Assembly (NCBI RefSeq): GCF_014850955.1
Contig: NZ_JACXSS010000001.1
Span: forward strand, 2,046,001 to 2,110,000
Source of the DNA: Methylomonas albis
Lineage (GTDB): Bacteria > Pseudomonadota > Gammaproteobacteria > Methylococcales > Methylomonadaceae
Direction: 5' to 3'
DNA: 64,000 nt
Part shown: in pieces, positions 55,836-64,000 of the stretch
How positions within the stretch are numbered: the first letter of the stretch is position 1
How the letters are laid out: every line of letters begins with the position of its first letter
Notes under the pieces: generated by a model
Seen by the model: only the letters and a program-made list of their open reading frames with translations
What the model was told of the DNA's origin: nothing
The model's database searches: none
Translations under genes and position numbers: made by a program

Positions 55836-57200
55836 ATGGATACTTTGCACACCTTGTTTTATTTCATCGTCGCCATCGCAGTGCTGGTGGCGTTTCATGA
55901 ATACGGCCATTTTTGGGCGGCACGCAAGGTTGGCGTTAAAGTAATTCGTTTTTCCATCGGTTTTGGCAAGCCCTTAATTACTTGGCAAAAAAGCCCTAAC
56001 GATACCGAATTCGTCTTGGCTGCAATTCCGTTAGGTGGCTATGTCAAAATGGTCGACGAGCGCGAAGAAGCGGTTAAAACGGAAGATTTGCCGTATGCCT
56101 TTAACAGGCAACCGTTGTTAGCCAGAACCACAGTAGTCGCGGCGGGGCCGATTGCTAACTTATTGCTAGCCGTGTTTTTGTTTTGGCTAGTTCTGGTAAT
56201 CGGTGAAGTGGGGGTTAAACCTGTAGTCGGTGGCGTCGAAGCGGGATCTCTGGCTGAGCAAGCTGGTTTTGTGAGTGGCGACGAAATACTCAGTATCGAT
56301 GAGACGGTCACGCCTACCTGGATAGAAGCCCTGGATACCTTGTTGACCTTGGCGATTGACGGTAAAACAGAGATCAGTGTCCTCACTAAAGCTATTGACG
56401 ACAGCCAACAAGTACGCCTGATTCATCTAACGGAACAAGACGTGCAAACCCCGGAAATTCTGCACAAGCGTTTAGGATTGAAGCCCTGGGTGCCGACTAT
56501 CAAGCCGATTATTGGCAAACTGCTTGACGATGGTGTCGCCAAACAAGCCGGTTTACACAGCGGGGATTTAATCCTCAGCGCCGACGGCACAGCAATTACC
56601 GATTGGCAACAATGGGTTGATTATGTTCAGGCCCGGCCTGATGTCGAAATTAAGTTATTGCTGGAGCGTAGCGGTGCGCAATTGCCATTGAGCATTACGC
56701 CGCGTAGCGAAATGCAAGGTGAAGGCAAGGCAGTTGGCAAAATCGGTGCTGGCGTTGATGCGCCGAAAGACTTGATGGACGCCATGATGATCACCCACGC
56801 CTTATCACCATTGGATGCTTTGCCGGTTGCGGGTAAACGCGTCTGGTTTTATGCAGTGACTACGTTGAAAATGATGGGAAAAATGGTGGTAGGTTCCGCT
56901 TCGGTCGAGAACCTGAGCGGCCCGATCAGCATTGCCCAATATGCCGGTCAGTCTGCCGAGATGGGTTTGACGGCATTTTTGAAATTTCTGGGCTTGGTTA
57001 GCGTCAGCCTTGGCGTATTGAATTTATTGCCGGTACCGGTGCTGGACGGTGGTCATTTACTATTTTTTGCGGTCGAGGCCATTAAAGGCAGTCCGCTTCC
57101 AGAGCGAGTACAGCTGTACTTTCAACAAGCCGGCATGCTGCTATTGATGTTGCTGATGGGCTTGGCGATGTTTCTTGATATTGGCAGATTATTTCAATAG
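55836..57200 (+). CDS. rseP: Site-2 membrane protease RseP
   Basis: A 454-aa intramembrane zinc protease. The active site HEYGH lies at residues 21-25 in the first membrane helix; the third ligand is in PVPVLDGGHLLFF near the C terminus. Two PDZ domains lie in the periplasmic part (about residues 115-205 and 205-290; GSLAEQAGFVSGDEIL and VAKQAGLHSGDLIL). In E. coli it cleaves the anti-sigma factor RseA in the envelope stress pathway. It follows dxr by 3 bases. Confidence 0.95.
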   Translation: MDTLHTLFYFIVAIAVLVAFHEYGHFWAARKVGVKVIRFSIGFGKPLITWQKSPNDTEFVLAAIPLGGYVKMVDEREEAVKTEDLPYAFNRQPLLARTTVVAAGPIANLLLAVFLFWLVLVIGEVGVKPVVGGVEAGSLAEQAGFVSGDEILSIDETVTPTWIEALDTLLTLAIDGKTEISVLTKAIDDSQQVRLIHLTEQDVQTPEILHKRLGLKPWVPTIKPIIGKLLDDGVAKQAGLHSGDLILSADGTAITDWQQWVDYVQARPDVEIKLLLERSGAQLPLSITPRSEMQGEGKAVGKIGAGVDAPKDLMDAMMITHALSPLDALPVAGKRVWFYAVTTLKMMGKMVVGSASVENLSGPISIAQYAGQSAEMGLTAFLKFLGLVSVSLGVLNLLPVPVLDGGHLLFFAVEAIKGSPLPERVQLYFQQAGMLLLMLLMGLAMFLDIGRLFQ

Positions 57201-57263
57201 CGCTGAACAAAACAACGGCGTCGTGGTCAACCGCATTCTTTCTAAATCTTTCCTGGTAAGCGC

Positions 57264-57974
57264 ATGAAAAAAATCACACATATTCTGGCTTTGACGCTAT
57301 TGGCTTTGACTAGTCCAGCGCTATTTGCCGACGAAGCCGCCATTAAAAAAGCATTGAGCGAGTTTATGCCAGGAGGACAGGTCGATTCTGTCAAGCCGTC
57401 CGAAATTCAAGGTTTGTATGAAGTGAGCATGGGTGGCAATATTTTCTATGCATCTGAAGATGGCAAATATTTGTTGCAAGGGCAGTTATTCGATGCCCAA
57501 GCAAAGAAAAATATCACCGAAACCAAGCTGGCTAGCGTGCGTAAAGCCTCGTTGGATAAAGTCGGCGAACAAAAGATGATCATCTTCAAACCTGAAGCCA
57601 GCAAATATATGGTGTCTATCTTTACCGACATCGATTGCGGCTATTGCCGTAAGCTGCATTCGGAAATCGATCAATACATGGCGCAGGGCATCACGATACG
57701 CTACATGTTTTTCCCTAGAGCCGGCAAGGGCTCGGATTCCTACAAAAAGGCCGTTTCCGTCTGGTGTGCCGCTGACAAAAATAGAGCTTTAACTGCCGCG
57801 AAGAAAGGCGAGAATCTGGATGCAAAAACCTGTGAAAACCCAGTGGACGAACACATGGCCCTAGGCGAAGCATTTGGAATGAACGGCACACCGATGATAG
57901 TCACGCAAAAAGGTAATATCCTGCCGGGCTATGTGCCAGCTGCGCAATTGGCAAAAGTTCTCGCCAGCGAATAA
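57264..57974 (+). CDS. dsbC: Thiol:disulfide isomerase DsbC-type
   Basis: A 236-aa periplasmic protein. A signal peptide (about residues 1-22, cleavage after LFA) precedes the DsbC/DsbG N-terminal dimerisation domain (AIKKALSEFMPGGQVDSVKP, in parts) and a thioredoxin-fold domain with CGYC at 125-128 and a cis-Pro in NGTPMIV. The CGYC active site and length favour DsbC. It should reshuffle wrong disulfides. A second Cys pair (WCAADK; KTCENP) is as in DsbC. Confidence 0.93.
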   Translation: MKKITHILALTLLALTSPALFADEAAIKKALSEFMPGGQVDSVKPSEIQGLYEVSMGGNIFYASEDGKYLLQGQLFDAQAKKNITETKLASVRKASLDKVGEQKMIIFKPEASKYMVSIFTDIDCGYCRKLHSEIDQYMAQGITIRYMFFPRAGKGSDSYKKAVSVWCAADKNRALTAAKKGENLDAKTCENPVDEHMALGEAFGMNGTPMIVTQKGNILPGYVPAAQLAKVLASE

Positions 57975-57986
57975 AAGAATACGCAA

Positions 57987-58018
57987 CAAAACCGCCAGCG
58001 TCCGAGCCGGCGGTTTTG
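57987..58018. terminator. Bidirectional terminator between dsbC and ompA-like gene
   Basis: CAAAACCGCC and GGCGGTTTTG form a 10-bp stem around a 12-base loop. A-rich and T-rich flanks on the two strands allow termination of both convergent genes. Confidence 0.82.
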
Positions 58019-58027
58019 GTTAGAAAA

Positions 58028-58618
58028 CTATCGAATCGTCACTTCTACCCGACGGTTTCTCGGCTCGGATGTTTCATCGCCGGTCTTAATCAATAAATTC
58101 TTTTCGCCGTGCGATGTAACGGCGATTTCCTTCACATCCAGTTTGCTTGGGTCGAACAAGCGACTAACCTGCACCGCGCGCTCGTTAGCCAATTTTTCGT
58201 TTTTGCCCGCATCGCCCACGGTATCGGTGTGACCGATCACAGAAATATCGGCGGCTGGGTGTTTGCCAGCGGTTTCTATGATTTTAGGGATCAGGGCTGC
58301 TGATTCGGCGGTTAGCTTGGTGCCACCAGTCTCAAAATATAATAAAAATATCTCCGGCGACACGGGTTCGGAGGCCAAGGCTCTGCCAAAATCTTTATTG
58401 ATCTTTTCTTGTTCGACTTTGAATACGGTTTTGGAATTGTCCAGTGCCGCGCCATAGCCGGCCTGTTCAACCACTGTTTCACTGCCAGCGTCGCTGAAAA
58501 TCACTTTCCCGGTCGAGCCGTCGTGATCCTCCAGCAATACTAAATAGGACTTGGCACAACCGGATAATGCCAGCGCAATAGCGAATGTTAGGGTTTTGGG
58601 TAGGGATATTGTCATCAT
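58028..58618 (-). CDS. OmpA-family lipoprotein
   Basis: A 196-aa outer-envelope lipoprotein. The lipobox LSGC is near residue 21. The C-terminal ~110 residues are an OmpA-like peptidoglycan-binding domain: LYFETGGTKLTAESAALI, ISVIGHTDTVGDAGKNEKLANERA (in parts) and PRNRRVEVTIR. It should bind diaminopimelate in peptidoglycan. The start may be either of two adjacent ATGs. It lies 14 bases after the FecR-domain gene on the same strand, so they are likely co-transcribed. Confidence 0.9.
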   Translation of the reverse strand: MMTISLPKTLTFAIALALSGCAKSYLVLLEDHDGSTGKVIFSDAGSETVVEQAGYGAALDNSKTVFKVEQEKINKDFGRALASEPVSPEIFLLYFETGGTKLTAESAALIPKIIETAGKHPAADISVIGHTDTVGDAGKNEKLANERAVQVSRLFDPSKLDVKEIAVTSHGEKNLLIKTGDETSEPRNRRVEVTIR

Positions 58619-58632
58619 GGCAAATACTCGGC

Positions 58633-59079
58633 TTATTCTTCAATCTTGACTAAAAAACGCGTGCCTCTCACCGCAATCACGCCGGTAGGGGTTTTTACCG
58701 TTACCGCTTCAGGCTTGAGTTTGGCGATGACGCCGGAAATATAGTGCAACGTGCCTGTCAACAAGTTGGCATTTAATTGCAACTTATCCTGTTGTGGTTC
58801 GAATTGATACGCCTCGATCTTTAATTCGGTATTTGGGCCGATAGACAAAATAGTATTGTCTTTTAGAGTTAGCCCGGCAGCGCCGTTTTTGTCGGTTTTG
58901 ATGACGTTGCCTATGCGTATCGGCGAACCAAGACTGGCTTTTATCGGGCCGGTGCTCTCGTCAATAGTCGTTTGGTCGGTGATGGTTTTGATGTAACCGA
59001 TAACTGATTCATCGGCTGATACTTCACTCGATATGCAAAGGGCTAGTCCCATGCCCCAACAGGCGAAAAGATGTTTCAT
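58633..59079 (-). CDS. FecR-domain periplasmic protein
   Basis: A 148-aa protein with a signal peptide (about residues 1-22) and a FecR domain: IGNVIKTDKNGAAGLTLKDNTILSIGPNT (in parts), then VKTPTGVIAVRGTRFLVK at the C terminus. This is the stand-alone periplasmic FecR domain that often occurs beside CHASE2 sensors and OmpA proteins, not the anti-sigma FecR of iron uptake. GAGG precedes the ATG. Function is unknown; a role with the downstream envelope proteins and the adjacent kinase is inferred from proximity. Confidence 0.85.
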   Translation of the reverse strand: MKHLFACWGMGLALCISSEVSADESVIGYIKTITDQTTIDESTGPIKASLGSPIRIGNVIKTDKNGAAGLTLKDNTILSIGPNTELKIEAYQFEPQQDKLQLNANLLTGTLHYISGVIAKLKPEAVTVKTPTGVIAVRGTRFLVKIEE

Positions 59080-59262
59080 AATGGCCTCGATAAGCAGTGT
59101 TTAGGGAAATCAACAGCCGCGACTCAGAAGCGGTATTGAAATGTAGCGTATAAGTATAGATAGAGTTTGCGCGTTGTCTGAAACTATGACTTGTTTGGAT
59201 TTTGGGTTTGTTTAGGATTTGATAGCAACCAGCATAGTAAACTAAATGCCTAGTTTGCGTTA

Positions 59263-59293
59263 GTATCCGGCGCCGGCATGGATTGCCGGATAC
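59263..59293. repeat. Inverted repeat after the CHASE2 kinase gene
   Basis: GTATCCGGC and GCCGGATAC form a perfect 9-bp stem around a 13-base loop, about 45 bases downstream of the kinase stop on the minus strand. No T-run follows, so a terminator or protein-binding site is uncertain. Confidence 0.5.
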
Positions 59294-59335
59294 GATAAGT
59301 TAGGGTCGCGGCTGCATCCCACATACTAATGGGGC

Positions 59336-61603
59336 TTAATGGTAATGGATCGGCAATTCCACCCAAAACGTACTGCCTATGCCGGGCGTACTGCTTAGGC
59401 CTACATTGCCGTGCATCAATTCGGCCAGTTGTTTGGTAATTGCCAGTCCGATGCCGGTGCCTTCTATATCGGTATTGTCCGCGCCCAGGCGTTGAAACGA
59501 TTGGAATAACAATTGTTGTTCCTGCTCTGCCAGACCATTCCCGGTATCGGTAATGGAAATCCTAACCCTGTTATTGCCTACCTGCCTGCTGCTGAGGCTG
59601 ATAGAGCCGTTAGGGCGGTTATATTTCACCGCGTTGGAAAGAAAATTTAATAAAATTTGTTTTGCGCGTTTCGGATCTGCTTTTAGCTCGACGTCCTCAG
59701 GCAAAGGATTGTCGACGATTAGTTCCAGGCCCTTGTTGTTCACCATGGGTGCAATCAGGGTTTGGCAATCCTTTATCATTTCAACCAAGTTAATGCTGTC
59801 GATATTGACGCTAATTTTGCCGGATTCGATTTTGGCCAGATCCAATAGCTCGTTTATTAGGCCGAGTAAGTGCAGACCGGCCTTGAGTATTTCATTGACT
59901 GAGTCCAGGTGAGTGTCGGCCAGAGGATGTTCCGGATCGTCCATTTGCATCAACTGCGCAAAGCCAATGATGGCATTCAACGGTGTGCGTAATTCGTGGC
60001 TCATTTGCGATAAAAACTGGCTTTTGGCCAAGCTAACTTGTTCGGTCCGGTTAATTAATTCTCGCATCACAGATTGTTCTTCGGCTTTTTGCAGCAGCAT
60101 TTTCGCCATAATCATTCGCTCGCCAATGTCGTTGATCGTCAATACTGTGCCTATCAGCATGCCACGGCGGCCGATCAACGGGGCGATAGTCAGGTTGGCG
60201 TTCATGACATATTGGTCGGAAATGGATAGGCGGCTATTGTTGAATTTCAACGGTCCCTGACTGTTGACGCTTTGTTTGATCAATTCACCCATTTTATGGG
60301 GTTTACCGTCCATTTCCACGCTAAAAATATCGTCGATATTTTGGCTGGCAGTCTTCGGCTGTTTGCTGCCGACGAGATCCAGAGCGGCCGCATTCATATA
60401 CTCGATGACGCCCTTGCTGTCGGTGGCTATTACGCCATCGACGATGGCATTTAAGGTGATATAAGCGCGCTTTCGCTCCGCGAATAAGGATTGAATCAGT
60501 TTTTCAAAATGCCGCCAGCTGCGTAGCGGGTAGCTCACTAGCACCACGGCTAAGGAAGCGGCGGGCGCAAACCAATAATGGCTGGCGTACAGTAACGCCA
60601 AACTGAACAGTAAAATAGCTATGGACAGTATGGATACAGCTAAGGCTAGCCAGCGCAGTGAAAAAAAAGTGCTGATTTTGATAGCGATACCGGCTATTGC
60701 CAGGCTTAATAGAAATTGCCAATGGCCCGGCAACGGCTGCCAAAGAGTTTGCTTTATCAGGCCATCCAAGCCTGCAGCGACGAAGTCCACGCCGTTCATG
60801 GGCTTATCACCGACGGCTAACGGTCCTGGCAACTCACGTTCTATCCCGCTGGCGGTCAAGCCGACCAGTACGTATTTGTGGCTAAAAAACTGTCCAGGTA
60901 CGGCACCGGACAACACGTCTAAATAAGACACCCGAGCGAAATCGGTGTTGGGGTTGAAGAACGGCAACCACACACGGTAATCGCCTTGTATACCGTCTTG
61001 CAGCGTTTCGGTACGTAAGCCGGGTAAATCAGTTAATATTTCCGGGTGGAGTAATGCAAATATAGCTAGCGGCATTGCCGGCCACTGCGAGTTACCCAAA
61101 GCAAGTTGCAATAAAACGCTTCTACTAATTCCGTCCTTATCCAAGTCAACGTTGGCATGCCCCAATACCGCGTGTTTGGCAAACTCCGGCAAGGGCTGCG
61201 TTACGACTATATTATTGCCATTGTGTTCCACAATAACCGGTAGTATTACCTGATTGTTGCTTTCTAGCGCATGGCTTAAGCGTGCGTCCAACTCCGGATG
61301 CTGCCGGTCGGCTTCGGAAAAAACAAAGTCCAAGGCAATGGCATTGGGTTTCATCGGTGCCAGAGTCTCCAGCAAACGGGCGTGAATATCTCTAGGCCAG
61401 GGCCAGCGTCCTAGTTTTTGTAGGCTTTTTTGATCGACTTCGATAATGACAATTTCTTTTGAAGCCGGGGTAGCGAGCAGCTTTAGTTGGACATCATAGA
61501 TCCAGCGATCAAATCGCCATAGCGCGTCCGTACTGCTTAAGCTGATCGTGAACACTACCAGCAGCATAACAATCAATGGTTTTTCAAAGTGGCGTGTCGC
61601 CAT
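59336..61603 (-). CDS. CHASE2-PAS sensor histidine kinase
   Basis: A 755-aa membrane kinase. A first membrane segment (about residues 10-27) leads to a periplasmic CHASE2 domain (about 28-280; IVIIEVDQKSLQKLGRWPWPR and ALDFVFSEADRQ), then three further membrane helices (about 295-365), a PAS domain (about 380-495; ILNAIVDGVIATDSKG-type start), a HisKA domain with phosphoacceptor His536 in SHELRTPLN, and an ATPase domain with N-box NFLSNAVKYN, G1 DTGNGL and G2 GTGIGLA. No response regulator gene is nearby. It sits upstream of fecR and ompA-like genes on the same strand. Confidence 0.92.
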   Translation of the reverse strand: MATRHFEKPLIVMLLVVFTISLSSTDALWRFDRWIYDVQLKLLATPASKEIVIIEVDQKSLQKLGRWPWPRDIHARLLETLAPMKPNAIALDFVFSEADRQHPELDARLSHALESNNQVILPVIVEHNGNNIVVTQPLPEFAKHAVLGHANVDLDKDGISRSVLLQLALGNSQWPAMPLAIFALLHPEILTDLPGLRTETLQDGIQGDYRVWLPFFNPNTDFARVSYLDVLSGAVPGQFFSHKYVLVGLTASGIERELPGPLAVGDKPMNGVDFVAAGLDGLIKQTLWQPLPGHWQFLLSLAIAGIAIKISTFFSLRWLALAVSILSIAILLFSLALLYASHYWFAPAASLAVVLVSYPLRSWRHFEKLIQSLFAERKRAYITLNAIVDGVIATDSKGVIEYMNAAALDLVGSKQPKTASQNIDDIFSVEMDGKPHKMGELIKQSVNSQGPLKFNNSRLSISDQYVMNANLTIAPLIGRRGMLIGTVLTINDIGERMIMAKMLLQKAEEQSVMRELINRTEQVSLAKSQFLSQMSHELRTPLNAIIGFAQLMQMDDPEHPLADTHLDSVNEILKAGLHLLGLINELLDLAKIESGKISVNIDSINLVEMIKDCQTLIAPMVNNKGLELIVDNPLPEDVELKADPKRAKQILLNFLSNAVKYNRPNGSISLSSRQVGNNRVRISITDTGNGLAEQEQQLLFQSFQRLGADNTDIEGTGIGLAITKQLAELMHGNVGLSSTPGIGSTFWVELPIHYH

Positions 61604-61753
61604 GGAATTTACTGTGTTAGGTAGGGAAGCTTTGGAAAGTATACTAGTTGCAATCGCAATTAGTTAATATAAAACAAGGTTTTCCGCACTGAATTGGCTG
61701 CTGGGGCAAGCTAAATTGTTTGCGTTCCGCGTCGGGCTGGGATCATATTCCTA

Positions 61754-64000
61754 TCAACGCTTGTTAGCTTTTAATAGCGCTTTCAAACGATACAAGGCGT
61801 CCAATGCTTGCCGTGGACTCAAATGATCGGGATCGAGTTCCTCAAGTAACACCACAGCCGGATGGCATTCCTGACTGGTGAATAAGTCGAATTGGTTGAT
61901 TTCGCTATGATTCTGCAGCTCGATATAGGCGGTGTTTTCGAGTTGTGCCAGCTTGTTTTTGGCGTTGGCAATTACGCTCTGTGGCACGCCGGCCAGCGCC
62001 GCCACTTGCAAACCGTAGCTTTGACTAGCCGGGCCATCCTTCACCGCGTGTAAAAATACGATCTTGTCGCCGTGCTCCATAGCGTCCAAATGAATGTTGT
62101 GGATATTGCTCTGTTCTTCGGCCAGTGTGGTTAATTCAAAATAATGGGTAGCAAATAGCGTAAAAGCCTGGGTGTGGCGGGCCAGATAATCGGCGCAGGC
62201 CCAGGCTAGCGACAAGCCGTCGAAGGTGCTAGTGCCGCGGCCGATTTCGTCCATCAAAATCAGGCTGTTGCTGGTGGCGTTATGCAGAATGTTGGCGGTT
62301 TCCGACATTTCCACCATAAAAGTCGAGCGGCCGCTGGCCAAATCGTCGGAGGCGCCGATGCGGGTGAATATCTTGTCTATCGGCCCGCAACGCAGTGCTT
62401 GCGCAGGAACATAAGAGCCGATGTGAGCCATCAGCACGATCAATGCCGCTTGGCGCATATAGGTCGATTTACCGCCCATGTTTGGGCCGGTGATGACCAG
62501 CATGCGCCGCTCGGCCGAGAAATTGAGATCATTGGCGACGAAGGGAATACTGGAGAGCGCTTCCACCACCAGATGCCGGCCGCCGACGATGGCTATGCCC
62601 GGCTGTTGATCCAATGTCGGCTGAGACAGGTTTAAGGTTTCGGCGCGTTCGGCGAAATTTACCAACACATCCAGTTCAGCCAGGGCGTTGGCGCAATGTT
62701 GCAAGTCAAGCAAGGCGTCGCCTAGTGTATCCAGCAATTGGTCGTATAAGGCTTTCTCGAAACTTAAAGATTTTTCCCTAGCGCTTAGCACCTTGTCTTC
62801 GAAGGATTTAAGTTCCGGGGTGATGTAACGCTCAGCACCTTTCAGGGTTTGTTTGCGGGTGTAATGCTCCGGCACCTTGTCGGCTTGGGCGTTGGAAATC
62901 TCGATGTAATAACCGTGTACCCGGTTGTAATTCACTTTCAGTGTGGCGATACCGGTGCTGGCTCGTTCGCGCTGTTCCATGTCGATCAAAAACTGATCGG
63001 CGTTCTGGCTGAGATTACGTAGTTCGTCCAGCTCCGGGTGATAGCCGGGGGCGATGACACCGCCGTCGCGAATCAACACAGGCGGATTGTCGACGATGGC
63101 GCGTTGCAGCAGGGCCAGCAATTCCGGCTGTTCCCGTAATTGTGTACGCAGGCTGTCCAGATGCGGATTTTCGCTATCCGCGAGTTGGCATTGCAGTTGC
63201 GGCAACACCGCCAAGGTGTGGCGCAGCACCAGCAGATCGCGCGGCCGCGCGGATTTCAAGGCGATGCGCGAACTAATCCGCTCTATATCGCCAACCTGAC
63301 GCAGGCTGACTTGTAGATCTGCATATAACTGATTTGCCGATAGGCTGGCGATGCAGGCATAACGGCCATTCACAACGGCATGATCGCGCAAGGGTCGATG
63401 TATCCAGCGCCGCAGACAGCGGCTGCCCATCGCCGTGGCGGTCTTGTCCAGCACACCCAGCAAGGTGTATTGCAGCTGGCCGCTGGGGTGGCTGTCCAGC
63501 TCCAGATTGCGGCGGCTAGCAGCGTCCAGACTGATGCTATCGTCGCAGTGCTCGACGCGGATGCCTTGAATATGGGGCAGGGCGCTTTGTTGAGTGTCGC
63601 GCAGGTATTGCAATAAACAACCGGCCGCGCAAATTGCTGCGGGTAAATGCTCGCAGCCATAGCCTTTTAAGTCGTGGCTGTTGAACTGCTTTAAAATCAA
63701 CAGCCGGCAACTATCCAAGTCAAAATGCCAGGGCGGCCGTTTGCATAAGCCGCGGCGTTCTTTGATGGCGGACGGTAGTTTAATGTCCTCGCTATACAGC
63801 AGCTCTGCCGGATTCAATCGTTCGATTTCGCTCAGCAGCTGGGTTTCGTTATCCAATTGTTGGAGCGTGAATTTACCACTCCCCAAATCCAGGCAGGCCA
63901 GTCCGAAAAACTTGTCGAATACTGCCAACGCCACCAGCAGATTATCCTTACGATCTTCCAGCAAGGCCTCGTCGGTGACCGTCCCCGGCGTGACGATACG
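61754..64000 (-). CDS. mutS: DNA mismatch repair protein MutS (5' end outside window)
   Basis: A partial MutS that runs off the right edge. The frame is open to base 64000 and encodes [17 protein letters not shown] at the edge, which matches about residue 105 of E. coli MutS, so about 100 N-terminal residues, including the Phe-x-Glu mismatch-binding motif, are missing. Visible are the connector and core ([17 protein letters not shown]), clamp ([14 protein letters not shown]), Walker [14 protein letters not shown], Walker [22 protein letters not shown] (in parts), FATHYFELT and the C-terminal dimerisation tail [17 protein letters not shown]. It recognises mismatches and recruits MutL. Confidence 0.97.
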   Translation of the reverse strand, partial: RIVTPGTVTDEALLEDRKDNLLVALAVFDKFFGLACLDLGSGKFTLQQLDNETQLLSEIERLNPAELLYSEDIKLPSAIKERRGLCKRPPWHFDLDSCRLLILKQFNSHDLKGYGCEHLPAAICAAGCLLQYLRDTQQSALPHIQGIRVEHCDDSISLDAASRRNLELDSHPSGQLQYTLLGVLDKTATAMGSRCLRRWIHRPLRDHAVVNGRYACIASLSANQLYADLQVSLRQVGDIERISSRIALKSARPRDLLVLRHTLAVLPQLQCQLADSENPHLDSLRTQLREQPELLALLQRAIVDNPPVLIRDGGVIAPGYHPELDELRNLSQNADQFLIDMEQRERASTGIATLKVNYNRVHGYYIEISNAQADKVPEHYTRKQTLKGAERYITPELKSFEDKVLSAREKSLSFEKALYDQLLDTLGDALLDLQHCANALAELDVLVNFAERAETLNLSQPTLDQQPGIAIVGGRHLVVEALSSIPFVANDLNFSAERRMLVITGPNMGGKSTYMRQAALIVLMAHIGSYVPAQALRCGPIDKIFTRIGASDDLASGRSTFMVEMSETANILHNATSNSLILMDEIGRGTSTFDGLSLAWACADYLARHTQAFTLFATHYFELTTLAEEQSNIHNIHLDAMEHGDKIVFLHAVKDGPASQSYGLQVAALAGVPQSVIANAKNKLAQLENTAYIELQNHSEINQFDLFTSQECHPAVVLLEELDPDHLSPRQALDALYRLKALLKANKR

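Noticed and set aside
58633..59079. FecR-type anti-sigma regulator of iron uptake
   Set aside because: The protein is short and periplasmic, lacks the membrane helix and N-terminal sigma-binding part, and no ECF sigma gene is adjacent.

Overview
The window looks like a chromosomal segment of a gammaproteobacterium, most probably a Methylococcales-type methanotroph of the Methylomonas/Methylobacter kind. The evidence is the gammaproteobacterial arrangement of map-glnD divergent from rpsB-tsf-pyrH-frr-uppS-cdsA-dxr-rseP, a protein with a PEP-CTERM-like sorting tail, a substrate-binding protein of the type associated with PQQ-dependent alcohol dehydrogenases, and the cob gene set. No marker such as pmoA or 16S rRNA is present, so the taxonomic call is inference. 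No tRNA, rRNA, CRISPR array, transposase or prophage was recognised.

Layout. 1-4.7 kb is an accessory stretch of small hypotheticals, a C-terminal J-domain protein, a PEP-CTERM-like secreted protein, a MOSC-domain protein and a PilZ protein. 4.8-12 kb holds a PQQ-type ABC substrate-binding protein, uvrB, a GGDEF/EAL protein with a degenerate GGDEF site, a DksA/TraR-type zinc-finger gene broken by a stop codon, a FemAB-like acyltransferase and a DUF938 methyltransferase. 12.07-21.66 kb is one minus-strand corrin operon with mostly overlapping genes: cbtB-cbtA-cobM-cbiX-cbiC-cbiD-cbiET-cobI-cbiG(N)-cobE-cobJ-[2Fe-2S] ferredoxin. It lies behind a clear cobalamin riboswitch and ends near a candidate terminator.

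21.8-36.6 kb is a complete-looking catecholate siderophore island. The minus arm is TonB receptor-entC-entE-entB-free-standing condensation enzyme. The plus arm is AraC regulator-siderophore-interacting protein-FecB/C/D-type importer-a fused ABC ATPase/MFS protein-entA. A candidate Fur box lies between the arms. The predicted pathway is chorismate to 2,3-dihydroxybenzoate, loading on the EntB carrier domain, then condensation by a VibH-like enzyme onto an amine. No amino-acid-activating NRPS module is in the window.

36.8-46.1 kb holds a small heat-shock protein with a sigma-32-like promoter, cysJ, a very large glutamate-synthase-type gene next to cysJ without gltD, and a UbiF-like hydroxylase. 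46.1-58 kb is the conserved housekeeping block (glnD, map / rpsB to rseP), followed by dsbC rather than the bamA seen in enterobacteria. 58-61.6 kb is an OmpA-FecR-CHASE2 histidine kinase set, and mutS runs off the right edge.

The most unusual items are the ABC-ATPase/MFS fusion in the siderophore island, the minimal catecholate assembly line, the gltB-like/cysJ pairing with an atypical cysteine cluster, the C-terminal extension of CobJ, and the nonsense-interrupted zinc-finger gene.
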